From Coprinopsis marcescibilis (taxonomy: Eukaryota > Basidiomycota > Agaricomycetes > Agaricales > Psathyrellaceae): a DNA stretch of 64,000 nt. Under the pieces are notes generated by a model. The model saw only the letters and a list, made by a program, of their open reading frames with translations, was not told the DNA's origin and searched no databases. The stretch is from positions 1,116,001-1,180,000 of the forward strand of contig ML210147.1 of assembly GCA_004369085.1 (NCBI GenBank), given 5' to 3'. Both the position numbers and the translations under genes were made by a program. The stretch's first letter is position 1, and each line of letters starts with the position of its first letter. Shown piece by piece: positions 10,046 to 21,448 of the stretch.

Positions 10046-11608
10046 CTAGTCTACCTTTACAGTGGCGCCATACGCCGCTATCTTCTGGTTCGCGTCCTTG
10101 TCCTCATCTCCTTCATCTTCCCAATCTCCCCGTCCATCCTCGTGTTCATCGTGATTATCATATCCAAGTCCGAAATCCCAAATATCCAGCATGGTGAAAT
10201 CGTCACGATTGCTCGCAGAGACACACCATTGTCCCTCGAACCTAACACACCACACGCTGACGACCCCAGTCAACAAATCGCGGATGAACGTCCCATCATG
10301 TGTGTTCCACATCTTGACTTTCCCAGTCGCGCCACTGATGATTTTGGAATCGTCATGCTGGAAAGACGAAATAGCATCCTCATGTCCCACAGCAACGCCT
10401 TGCAGCTCGCCGCCTTCGGCATTCCATATTCGTAGGGTCGAATCCGCAGAACCAGAGACCAAAGTTTTGTGCGAGGGCGACAATGCTATGAGCCCAATCA
10501 TAGAAGAATGTCCCCGCAGTATGTCGTGTTCTGCCTTGGAGGAGTCGAGCTGCCAAACTCTAACGATCGAATCCAAACCGCTAGAGAAAACTTGCCTACT
10601 CTGAAGATCCAAGGCGACGGCATACACTGAGAATTCAAGGACCGTCAAGAAAAAGGCTGAGGCTCGAAAGATACACACGATTTACACACCTTTTTCGCTA
10701 TGTCCAGAGAAGGAGAAGAGGCAAGTTCCGGTTATTATGTCCCAGACCTTGACATTGGTATCATAACTCCCAGAAACCGCCGTCCTCCCCCGAGCGTCCA
10801 CGTCCCGCACAGCGTGCATATGCCCAGTCAAAACCAAACGGTGGTAAGGATTCTGACGATCAACGTCTGCCTAAACACCAGTTTAAGCTATCTGTGAAAC
10901 CAAACCCACGAAACAATCAGCGACTCTCACCTCTTCCCATTCGTCCTCATCGCCTAGAGGAAAGTAGGTTGGATCTCCAGCTTTGGGAACCGTCCACACC
11001 CTGAGGGTATGGTCCCGACTCCCACTAACCAACAACGTCCTCTTCGGCCACTTTTCCTTCCTCACAGCCCCATTCTCATCCTCTACATCCACAATCTCTG
11101 GCTCAACAACAGCCATCGCCCTCACGGTACTCTGGTGCCCCCCGAATATATGAGTACATTCCCCCGTCTCCAAATCCCAAACCCGGATTGTCCTATCCGT
11201 CGATCCGCTTATTAAAGTACGGTTGTTGGTGGCTTTGAGGGACCATACGCCTCCCGAATGTCCCTTGAGATCGTGAATAAGTTCCCCAGTCTCGAGGGAG
11301 CGGACTTGGATCGTGTTATCGTCCGATGCTGTGATCACACGGCCCTTGAATATGATGAGAACTGTAACTACGCAGCAGCCGTGCGCTGGAACAGTCAAGT
11401 GCTTCGGATTCGGGTTTCTGGTCCAGAATGCTAGTGGACGGGCTGTTATTCACAATGCCCATAAGACGCTGTTGAGGACAGTGCCACTCACGATCTTTGC
11501 TATCGCTATTGCTCGAAGCGTCTGCGACCTATGTAGTAATATTCGTGAGTACCGATTCAGAGCCAACAATATTAAGCCGTGGTCTCCACGTACCTCCTTG
11601 GATGCCAT
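10046..11608 (-). CDS. Cdc4/Fbw7-type WD40 protein with no visible F-box
   Basis: Five exons (11608-11594, 11528-11492, 11442-10931, 10870-10690, 10626-10046) total 442 codons and close the frame. Eight WD blades can be counted: HGCCVVTVLIIFKGRVITASDD, GHSGGVWSLK...STDRTIRVWDLETG, GHQSTVRAM...RDHTLRVW, GHMHAVRDV...YDTNVKVWD, GHSEKVYAV...LDSIVRVW, GHSSMIGLI...ADSTLRIWN, GHEDAISSF...KVKMWN, and a closing SVWCVRF...MLDIWDFG. The order, the KEKWPKRTLLVSGSRDH insert and the terminal blade are those of Cdc4, whose propeller reads phosphodegrons for SCF. The region before the propeller (DPRPLAFWTRNPNPKHLTVP) resembles the Cdc4 linker, but no F-box or dimerisation helix precedes it. The C-terminus is acidic. 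The first exon (ATG GCA TCC AAG GAG) is only 15 nt; a missed upstream exon remains possible. Confidence 0.8.
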
Positions 11609-12302
11609 GACCCACGCGCCAGTAGCTATAGAAAGCAAGCCTGGAGCTGTTGAGTGGGCGCTTCCTTTTGACGATTCGAAATCAGGCAATCAGACTGTAG
11701 GATCACCCCGGTATCCAAGTATTGTAACACAGTGCACAGCCCACTGTCTGCAAGGGCTCGACAGAAAATAGAAGGTAGGACCAAATGGCATTAGCATAAG
11801 TGTAGTACTGAATGCACCGTGTCTGCGGTGCGTGATAAAGTAAAAGCCGTTAGATAAGTACATATGGATAAGATAGAGCAATGAGGAGAGGCGGTATCAC
11901 AAAAAAGGGAGCATGCACACTCGTGAAGGAAAAGAGGAGAAAGGAGCCACCCAGGGAGGGAAAAGCAATTCCAGCCGGAATTATTATCATCGAATGAAGG
12001 TTTGAAGCAAGTAAATAAATGAAAAGAAACCTAGAATACCAAATCCACCAACCATCCGCAACACGAAATCCTAGTTGTATCCGAAGCTCCAACCTTGAAA
12101 AGAAGAGAAATAGATGCCAGTGAGGAAATAAACGAAGCCGTGCAGGGTATTAGGAATGAGGTCCAAGGACCAATGTCGAGTAAGGACAGACAGCTTGAAG
12201 GAACGGTCGAGGGTCGTGATATAGACGTTGGCGAATGTTGGCGTCGCTTGATATCGTTGCACCAGGTCAATTATGGGTGGGTGAGGGCTTAAGTTCGTTG
12301 AG
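11609..12302. other. Intergenic between two minus-strand genes
   Basis: Holds the promoter of the WD40 gene and the 3' end of the hypothetical gene at 12303. I searched the minus strand here for an F-box-like helix set and saw none; reading frames are short and A/T-rich. Confidence 0.5.
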
Positions 12303-13442
12303 TCATGATTTCCTGGCCTCGGATGTGTGCAGTGTCGTCTGCTCAGCCGGCGAAAGAGAGCCGTCGTTTGGCGGCGTTGCAGGGTCGTAGGGCGCCTGGC
12401 CGGCGTCGGAGGAGACAGCTTCTTTGGGTCCAGTCGGTTCATCCTCCTCGGGCCTTTCAATGTGATACTTGGGTTTCCCTTCGACAATCGTCTCTGTCTG
12501 TCCTACTTCCCGCAGAAAATCCGATTGGGGGCCATCTCCCCAGAAGGTCTTTCGTGGTTCCTTGTGTTCAGGACTGGGCCCAGACGAGGGCTCGAGGAGG
12601 GTGTTAAACTGGGGATCCGTGTCCCGAGGGGGAGAAGGTAACCGCGGTGGCCCATTCTGGTCCTCAGGTTTGTGAGCTTCAGAAGGCTCAGTTTGATTGG
12701 AGAAAGGATTATCCGACTGTAGGCCATTGCTGGCGTTTTCGTTTTCCTTGTCCTCCTCGCTGGACTTGTCCTTCTCCTTATCTCCCTCCTGCTGGTTCCT
12801 GTCCTTCTTCGCCACCTTCCTCCAAATCTGTTTCGATGCCCCCTTTACCAGCCGTCCAAATACCATGAACGGGTCTTCATCGTTCTCAGCACTGTAGCGT
12901 GCTTCAGTCCGCTCTCGCTCCTTCTCCATCGCGTCCGCCACCTGCCTCATCCTCGCCTGCGCCAGCTCCTCAGCAGTCCACTGAGGGTTGTTGTTGCCAC
13001 CATACTGTGGCCCAGGATCCGGATCATAGTACTGATGATTATTTCGCCGTCTCCGTACAAGCTGCGTCCTCGCAGCCATTCCCAGTGGCGCCGTCGATCG
13101 ACGCTTCCGCGGCGCAAGCTCGGGGAGGGGCGCAAACTTGACATTCAGCGCCTGCGTCCGAATCGGCAACGACGTGCACGACGCCGAGTTGCCGCCGTTC
13201 ATCGTCGTGTTGCTGCTCGTCCCGGATGAATCCAGGATACCCGTTGGCGAGGACGTCTGTGAAGACTCGAGGGAGCTTGGTACCGATGATTCCGGTTCTT
13301 TCACGGGGATTTCGAGGGCCAACGGTTTGGTGGGGAAGACGATGTCGGTGCTGGAGGGTTCGTCCGACATGGGTTTCGCTGGTGGTGGATGTGTTGTCTC
13401 GCTTGTAGTGAACCCTGGAGCGTCCGAGCCCTGGCCGTGCAT
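12303..13442 (-). CDS. Hypothetical protein, charged and largely disordered, 379 residues
   Basis: A single exon with ATG at 13442. The N-terminal third is Ser/Thr/Pro-rich; a basic patch RKRRSTAPL and RRRRNNHQYYDPDPGPQYGG lies near residues 115-150. A more ordered, helical-looking segment follows (WTAEELAQARMRQVADAM, DPFMVFGRLVKGASKQIWRK), then a Lys/Glu-rich, Pro-rich tail. I do not recognise a domain. The central helix and its conserved-looking aromatics suggest the real folded part; the rest looks disordered. The basic patch could be a nuclear localisation signal. No function is assigned. Confidence 0.6.
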   Translation of the reverse strand: MHGQGSDAPGFTTSETTHPPPAKPMSDEPSSTDIVFPTKPLALEIPVKEPESSVPSSLESSQTSSPTGILDSSGTSSNTTMNGGNSASCTSLPIRTQALNVKFAPLPELAPRKRRSTAPLGMAARTQLVRRRRNNHQYYDPDPGPQYGGNNNPQWTAEELAQARMRQVADAMEKERERTEARYSAENDEDPFMVFGRLVKGASKQIWRKVAKKDRNQQEGDKEKDKSSEEDKENENASNGLQSDNPFSNQTEPSEAHKPEDQNGPPRLPSPPRDTDPQFNTLLEPSSGPSPEHKEPRKTFWGDGPQSDFLREVGQTETIVEGKPKYHIERPEEDEPTGPKEAVSSDAGQAPYDPATPPNDGSLSPAEQTTLHTSEARKS

Positions 13443-14427
13443 CAGATGCGAAGATTCAACGTCGTTTCTCCCTTGGGTCGATGGTGTATGATGAACGGCC
13501 TCTACGGTCTAGGTCCACCTGTTATTACGCAGACAGAAGACCCCAGGCAATTTACAGAAGCAAGGTCAAGCACTGCTCGTTCCTTTCTCCGAAACGTAAA
13601 GAAAATGAAGGATCGTGCGGCTGGTTCTGAAGATGAAACAGGGAATTTGATACAACAAAGGCCCAAGCAGGCGGCAACAAGAAAGACTGCTCAATGCTCC
13701 TCACAGTCGAGTGCAAAGATATCCTGGCGACAACCAAGAAACCGACCAGGTCGTAGAAATCGTGAAAATGACAAAGAGGGAAGAGGTAAAAAGATCAAGC
13801 TTCTAAGGCAGCCGGAGCTGTAAAAACTCTGAATACACAAGCACCGTTGATGGTCAGTGACCTTGGCAGTTCCGGATCCACATGGACCCGCGAGGGCCGC
13901 CCTGTTTCCCATTCATTACCAACTCACATACTTTCAGGACCATAATCGCTATCATTCAATTCACTAAAAACCTATACAGCCTAGGGATACAACAACCAAG
14001 GAACCGTCCGACTTCAGAGTCCAGAAACTTCACGCCTTTCGCATTTTTTTTTTCATTTTATTCCGTAGTTTTCTGTGCTTTTTTGATTTTTGTGCGGTCA
14101 AGTCGGTCGAATCCAGAAAAGAGAGGCTTCTACAGAGTTGTTGGCCCTTGCATTGCTTGCAGACGTGGTTCCACTTCAGACGGGGCAGCCAGACGGAGAC
14201 AGCAGTGGGACAGGCACATGGAGGAAGATGTTGGATCACCAGACCGGATCGGGCGCCCCACCAAAATGGCCACCACAATGGTGTCGGAGGGCGCTCTCCC
14301 TGCGAAACAGTGGGGTGGTTGGGCGTGCCGTCACCGGCTCACTATCCAACGTAGGAGGATGTCGCAAATATCAAGCATCTACAATGACCTTGATGTCGGT
14401 GATTGGCTTTCCGTCGCAACAAGTCGG
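13443..14427. other. Intergenic, promoter of the 12303-13442 gene and Upf1 3' flank
   Basis: No supported gene. A long plus-strand frame across 13882-14796 runs partly antisense to the Upf1 3' exon and has no domain, so it is left out. A/T-rich runs near 14040-14100 fit a 3' flank. Confidence 0.5.
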
Positions 14428-17400
14428 CTAGAAAACGGTCATGCCGGACTGTGTTCCTGCATATTGCGACTTCATGTCGTCCATGTCATTGGCGTCGTCC
14501 TGACTCTTGTAGTCGTATTGAGAGAGGCTGCCGAGGTCACTCTGGCCAGTAACGGAAGAAGACCCGAACGATCCGCGACGCCTCAACCGGTCGCTCTGGG
14601 AATAGGCAACGTTGTGGTTGCTACTGCCTGCGATGCTGCTGTTGTCGGTGACACTGGGTCCGGCATCTTGGGAGACAATAGACGAGGCATAGCTATAGCT
14701 GCTTCGTTTACCGCCATTGACACCTCGAGGGACACCAGCGCCGAATGGCCCAGGCGCAGTAAACATTGGCAATCCGGAGGAATATGTTGCCTGTGATCGC
14801 AAAGACTGCACATCGGATGGAATATAGCCGAGAGCATCGTGGGCTCTGTAAAAGCTGGTGTCAAACCGGGACGGTGTTCCTGAACGACGGCTCATGGCTA
14901 CAACGAAAAAAAGAAGACCGTCAATTACCAAACGACAATTCGCAAGAAAGGTGTTACTCACGGTCCATCGGCATCCCAGAAGCGGTCGGCAAGAAATCTC
15001 TTGCCACGGTTTCATGTCGACGGAATTGTTCCATAGATTTGACTAGCGACCGACGTGGCTTGCTGAACTGGATCATGCTGGGCTGCAAGTTGTTCAAGGG
15101 ACCTTCAACAAGGACATTCTGTTCCTTGTAGTGCGTCAAGAGGTAGTGCCACAAGGGGTGCTTTACATTTCCATCAGTTTCAATCCCAAAATAAGATGCC
15201 GAACTGAAAACGTACCTTGCTGAGAACCTTTGGGTTTCCTAAGATAACGACTCCATATTTAGCTCGAGTAAGAGCGACATTGAGACGCCTGGGATCGTTC
15301 AAGAAACCGATGCCCTGGTGCTCGTTGCTTCTGACGCAGCTAAGAATGATGTAGTCCTTCTCTCGTCCTTGGAAAGCGTCAACACTAGCAACTTCGATTT
15401 CTTTGTAAAGATCTTTCTTGAGGGAGCCATTGAACTGCATATAGTTGACGATGTAGGAGCGTTGGCCTTCATAAGGTGTGACAACACCAATTTGGCTTGG
15501 GACAACGCCACTCTTGAAGAATTTGGTGACGATTTTTTCGACATTAGATGCCTCGGTTCTAGAGGATAGTCAATAACGGCCTTCACAGATTATCGGAATG
15601 CAAAACACCTGTTCAGGAATGACGTCCCACTGCTCGAGATTTCTTCTTGACCAAGGTTCTGGTAGAAGAACATGGGAGTATCGGGGGCAGGCCAAGGGAA
15701 ATCAACGTTCTTCCTCAGACGTTCCGGAGCAGTGACACCGTTCTGAAGAGATCCTTCGTAGAACATGTTGGATGGGAACTCGGACAAGCAGGGGTGCATG
15801 CGATACTGAACTTGCAATCGGATCGGGCGATTGCCGAGCAACACAAGCCTCTCGAAGAGTGACTGTGTAAGACCGGCACGAGCAGCTTTCTTGTTCATGA
15901 TAACCGGCCCCAGTTGCTACAAACAAGAAACTCAGTCGACAATCCAGCCGTTTCGTGATTAGATTTGCGTACCTGATGGTCACCGACCAAAACGACTTGC
16001 TTGCATCCAAGAACCAAAGGAATCATACATTCTACAGCCTAGATAAGCAAATAGCAATCATACTCAAAGGTACCAGACTTACCTGGTTCAGCAGCTTGGG
16101 TGGCCTCGTCGATGAGAACAGTCCTGAACCTCAGCTTGCTCAAGCGAGGGTCACCGGCTCCAACGCAAGTGCAGCAGATAACGTCCGCGGCACCCAAGAT
16201 CTCCTTTTCGCACTGCCGGATCAACGTCTTGTACTTGCGTTCATCGTTGCTGCTAAGCTCTCCTTGTTCGTTCTTCAGCTGGATGAGCTTTTGCAACTCG
16301 ATATGCGTAGTGCTGTTAGCGACTTGAGAGTGCAGCGTCAAGAAGTTGACACTCGAATCCAACGCTTCCCTGGATTTGGCAGTCAGACGAACGACTTTCA
16401 GGCCAGTGGAGTGGATCTTTTCGGTGAGCTGGTCGACAGCGACGTTGGATGGTGCGCATACGAGGACTTGTCCAGGGTTCATCTTCGCAAGATGGTAAAC
16501 AATCGACGCCGAGGTGACGGTCTTTCCGGTTCCCGGTGGTCCTTGAATGAGACTGAGGGGCTTTTGAAGAACACTTTTGACCGCATACATCTGCGAATGA
16601 TTGAGTTCCGGAAGACCGGGTGCGGAGAAACGCTTTGGCATCTGGGTGCGAAGTGACTGTGCCTCGACTTCATGTCCCAAGAGCTTATGATACTGAGAAC
16701 AGATTAGCAAAGGAAAAACTTCTGAACGCATATATGCGGCTTACGATGTATCCGCTAACGCTCTTCTCATCAACGGCAAACGTCTTCATGGCCAATTGCA
16801 TTCGGTCGAAACTGGTGGACTTCCATACAAAGTCCGCTGCAAAGTTGTGGGTGCATTCTGAAGGTACGCCTTCTGCTCGTCGCAATTCCAACCCAATTTC
16901 GTCGGAAACGTCTGCACAGCAATGTCAGTGCCGAATATAAGCATGGCCATCGTATTGCTTACTGTTGGGAATCTTGATAACATGGCCAACACCCTCCCAA
17001 GCTTTGTGCAACTCTCCTTGGTATCGCAGTCGCAACTCGTCTCCAACTGCAAGACGAACTTCTCCACTTTCTAACTTGGGCAAACAGAACCACGCGACTC
17101 GCTTCTGGTTGAGACCAAGATCCCAACGGACAGTGATATCTGTCTGGGTCTGACTTTCCTTCAACTTTTTGTCGTAGTCTGCTTCGATCTTGACGAGGGG
17201 ACCAAAGATGTTCTGATACTGGTATGCATCCTCGTACCGAAGCAGGATGGGTTGAGGCTCGTCATCGACACCGGGCTTCTCGAGATCTTCAAGTGTGGCG
17301 TTCGCATTCTCTCTCCACAAGTCCTCAAGTCGATTAATCTGCGCAAACGAGATCTGCCTCGAACGAAGCTGCTCCTGCTCGGTGGGGGGCTTGACCAGCC

Positions 17401-18140
17401 ACGAAAGGAACGAACGGTCGTCAATAAGTGGCGCCCAGAGTGCAGCATTCCACGAAATATCCTTCGAAATTGCAGCACAGGGTTGCCTGACAGTGTGAAT
17501 GTGTCAGCAATATATTTGTGATCAGATGGAAGCGATGACTGACCTGCACAACAGAACGACGACAGTATCACCCTTGGCTGGGATAAAACCAAGCATGAAA
17601 ACATTCTTGCTCCCACAGTTGTAACATTCTGGCGTTGTTTCTCCAAGGGGGCTCTCGGCGTGCAAGATGACCTCTTTGTGTTTTGCTCTCACAAGGTGGT
17701 TTACGATGTGGGATGCTGAAGTATTTCCGCGAGAGTTGCAGAACCATTTCGAACAGATCAAGCACTTCACAACCGATGCAGGTGAATGTATCCCGCAGTA
17801 GCTGTTAAGAAAATATCATGAAAACCGGTGCTAATTGGTAGAACGTGACATACCTGCAGGCATGAGGGGGCAAATCAATGGCAGATTCATCCTTGAGATC
17901 GTCCAATACGGAGTCAAAATCCTCGTCGAGCCCTGGGCGAGGCTTGCTGCTGGGCGAAACATGATGATGCACATGGCCATTTCCGCTTGATGGGTTGTAT
18001 TCCGACAGTGCAAGGTTGGCGAGATCTACCGAAAGGTTGTCCTGAGTATTGGCGGTGTACACCGATGAATTGTCGTCCACGACGCTTATACCGCCATACG
18101 TCGACTCGGTATCGAACTGGAAATTGTCAAAGGAATCCAT
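14428..18140 (-). CDS. UPF1: Upf1/Nam7 ATP-dependent RNA helicase of nonsense-mediated decay
   Basis: The superfamily-1 helicase that binds Upf2/Upf3 at terminating ribosomes and drives nonsense-mediated mRNA decay in the cytoplasm. ATG at 18140 ([17 protein letters not shown]). An acidic N-terminus is followed by the cysteine/histidine zinc-binding domain ([20 protein letters not shown], then CNSRGN...[20 protein letters not shown]). Next come the 1B/stalk region, Walker [20 protein letters not shown], the DEATQAAEP Walker [24 protein letters not shown], and [13 protein letters not shown]. The gene is split by about ten short introns. The C-terminal tail ([12 protein letters not shown]... 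to TVF) is rich in SQ and TQ dipeptides, as in animal UPF1 and unlike budding yeast. Total length about 1,080 residues, normal for the family. Confidence 0.97.
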
Positions 18141-21100
18141 AACAGAGTCGAGTTCAGTTCAGATGGGAGACTGGAACAACAGAAGTTCGTTGACTGCCAA
18201 AATCGGTGCCGGTACTCGCTTAGTAAGCCGTAACAGCACGACTCAGACCGAGTCTAATCCTCATTACAGCGTTTGTTAGTGACCGCACGGCAATGCAGAG
18301 AGGAATGTATCATCAAAACTATCCAGAACCAGAGTATTCCAGGTTTGAAACCAGCATAAAACCACGAAATGATGTCCGCATGCAAGCGCCACGCTTACTG
18401 AAAGATTACCACTTCATAGCTGGTAGTGATTCATGGCACATATATAAGGGGAGGCGTAATAGTTGGGGAAGGCTACGGCACTGCGTCCTTTATCACTTCT
18501 GAGCCCTCTCCCTGGTCCCAGACGCCAACTTCAGGGAGCGCCGACAAGATTGCACTCGAAAGTATGCTGAACGTCATTCAATATTCATGGATGCACGACC
18601 ACCGTTGACATGCCGGTTTTCAAGAGTCTTCCACGGCCAAATTGCACACGTGCTCGGGGGATTTGGCGTCCAGGATCTCGAGTTTAGCTAAAACCGATAG
18701 CTCGCATTCAGCACAATAGAACGGCAGGCCGACAAATATCCGAGGGAGTCGCGTATAAAGACAAGCTTTAGGCAAGTGCTGAAGGATACGAGTTGTAGCT
18801 CTTTGCGACTGACCCAAGGTTTATCCAAATACCGAACGAGCGATAGGCGCATAGGTGAACTGACAACAGGGGAAGACGGTTATCTATTGAACAGGCGAAA
18901 ATTCTTGCAGGTTCCCGCTGTAGCTGTGCCTCGAGGTCTTTGTCCAATGTCCATGTCCGAATTTTATAAAGGTCGAATAGCTCTGGTAGTGTTTGAAAGG
19001 CGGGTGAGTGGGTCTGGTCGAAATCCAAGTCTCGGCTCAGGCAAAAGAAGACAAATTGATTGGGGTGTATGAATCAACATTAGCACCACAAATTGCTCTT
19101 TCGCCCTAGGCCAACTTTGTTAGGGCAGTCGCTCCGTTCTCCCTATTGCTATGCGACCCCGCTCGACCGATGAGCCAAAACATGGGGGTTTCTTGTTTTC
19201 CATTACCCCAGCAAAGAAGAACAATGGGAGATCGTTCCCTTGTTCCTGAGTGGCATATGGGAGACAAATACTGTCTTCGAAGTCGTATGTTGCGCCATTT
19301 GCAGCGACTTGCTACGGTAGATCATGGCTTCAAAGCATTTGGTTAGCAGTCCATCGCAATGACAAGGGACACAAGCAACACTCACAACCAATTCCATTGT
19401 TCGACGGGTATGTCGCTGAGAAGTTGTCCACTGTCCTATTTTTTACTGTTCACTTGCATGAATTGTTGAAACAATCGATTCAGGTCCTTATCAAAAGCAG
19501 CAACAAGTCTAGGTGATAGAGTTGGTGCCCAATACCTGGTGATTTACAGAAACTCATATCCAGCCCCAGATTGACGTCCAATTTTTACCTCGAGGCTTCA
19601 AATCCTCCTATCATTTAGAGCTCGTCGTCCAGCTGGCAGCGTGTCAGTTGGTGCTGTGGGCCCTCTCGAGCTCTCTAGGCCAGTGGTCGTTCGGATGAGA
19701 GGAAATAGGCGTGGGAACTACTTACGTCGCATCACACAGGCACAATCATTGAATCAATGCGCACGGGCCATTAACATGGTTCCCTCTGCACCACTGCGAC
19801 CAGTAGCGACCTCCATGCTCCTCCGGACTACAACACGACAATTACTGAGATGCCGATGCCAATTATTACTTCTGGCATCAACCAGAATACTTGGCTGCTA
19901 GCGGCTCACTGTCTACCGGGTCTGGGTTTATCGTTTGCCGACAAAATGGATGTCGACACTTCCACCAAACCTTACATTGGCTCCTGACAGAGGAGGATCT
20001 CGCTCTTTCGCCGGCTATTGCCCAACGAGGCTCGCTCTATCTCCCCTATAATTCTGGATACGCAAGAAACTTGGGATTTTACCCACTAAATTTTGCAACG
20101 CAGCTTTGGCTGTTGTGCCATCGATCAGGAGCCTACTATATCTTGCTGGAATGCTTTAAACTAGCGACGACAATGTCTCCGTCTAAGTTTTGGAGTGGCA
20201 CAATGTACCAGTTCTCCCCGGCGCGCCTCTAGCCACCGTTGGATGACACCGACACATAGGTCATCTCCAGGTACGGATATCAATCTCGCACGTTGGATGT
20301 CAACACTCTGAAACGACTCTCAAGGTTGTCTTCCTCCCTCTGTCAAGAAACACTTTATCATGAGCTGCCGTCGATCTTCCGCGTGGTGTAGCCGCGGTCT
20401 CATGTTGCAATCCTGTTGACCTTGCGCGTTTTTCTCCTGTTCAACTTAAGCTCCGCTGTGGGTTGCTGTAGGCCTCGATGGATAAAGTGCCTCCATAATC
20501 ATGTGCGTTACATCTCAGTATACACGCTTGCACCTCTGACATCGTTGACGACGACGACAGGCGCTCCAATAGCCGATTCGGATTCCTTGTTCCCTGTGTA
20601 ACAAAATGTCTCTTACAAGCCTTATCCATCATTTTGCCACGTTCCGCGTCTTCTTCGAAGTATGGAAGTTAAAGGATCCTTAATTTGTCCGCTCATCGCC
20701 GCAGGCCTTGAACAAGCTTGAACTTGTTCAAACTTGCCTTCGGGAACATCCTCGGACCTTGTTGCCAGCCATTATGACGAACACAATCTTGTGCCTTTCC
20801 CAACCCTGAATACAACGGCACCCGCTCATCTGTCAAACACAATTCAAACTTGACACTCTGGCGACTTGTTAATGGGTCTTCAGAGTACCGAATAAATCGC
20901 TTCATCGGTATCTGGTTTCCAACTCTAATCTCTATCAAATTTAACCTTGATATTGGTGACAGGCAGCGACCAAGGCTCGAAGTCGGAAGACGCGTCTGGA
21001 TGATAACTCGGATGACGGCGACTCTAAACCTGCTCCGTGGATTCTCCTGGACATTCTTTTCGGCGACGAAGGCGCTTTCTGAATGGATTGCTGGAGTAAG

Positions 21101-21402
21101 TGTTTTGGCTCTCCCCTTCGTTTCATACGGCCGCCTGACCTTCCACTGCTTCTCCCATACAAGACGCGATAGGGATCATGTATCGAAGCCTATAGTTTCG
21201 TATCCACTTCGCTCTGTAGCAATGGAAGTTTGGTGCTGCGGCTAAAATCCGAAGGGTACGCCGACCCTACTCAAGCTTACTCGACGTTGTTTTCGTTTAC
21301 TTCACCTCAGCAACGCTTATCACAATATCTCGGTCGCATTGTACCCCATGATCACATGTAACGCGTACCCCATGCTCAATGGTATGTGTATGTATCCCAA
21401 TG

Positions 21403-21448
21403 ATATCTGATTCAACACACGCTCAAGTGTGAGCAGGCAATCAGATAT
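21403..21448. repeat. Perfect 10-bp inverted repeat (hairpin)
   Basis: ATATCTGATT at 21403-21412 is exactly inverted at 21439-21448 (AATCAGATAT). The 26-nt loop contains a second stem, CACAC (21416-21420) with GTGTG (21427-21431). It lies in the gene-poor stretch. It may be a hairpin, a small-element terminus or chance. Confidence 0.6.

Noticed and set aside
13882..14796. 304-codon plus-strand open frame
   Set aside because: It overlaps the Upf1 C-terminal coding exon in antisense and its translation is low-complexity; a shadow frame.
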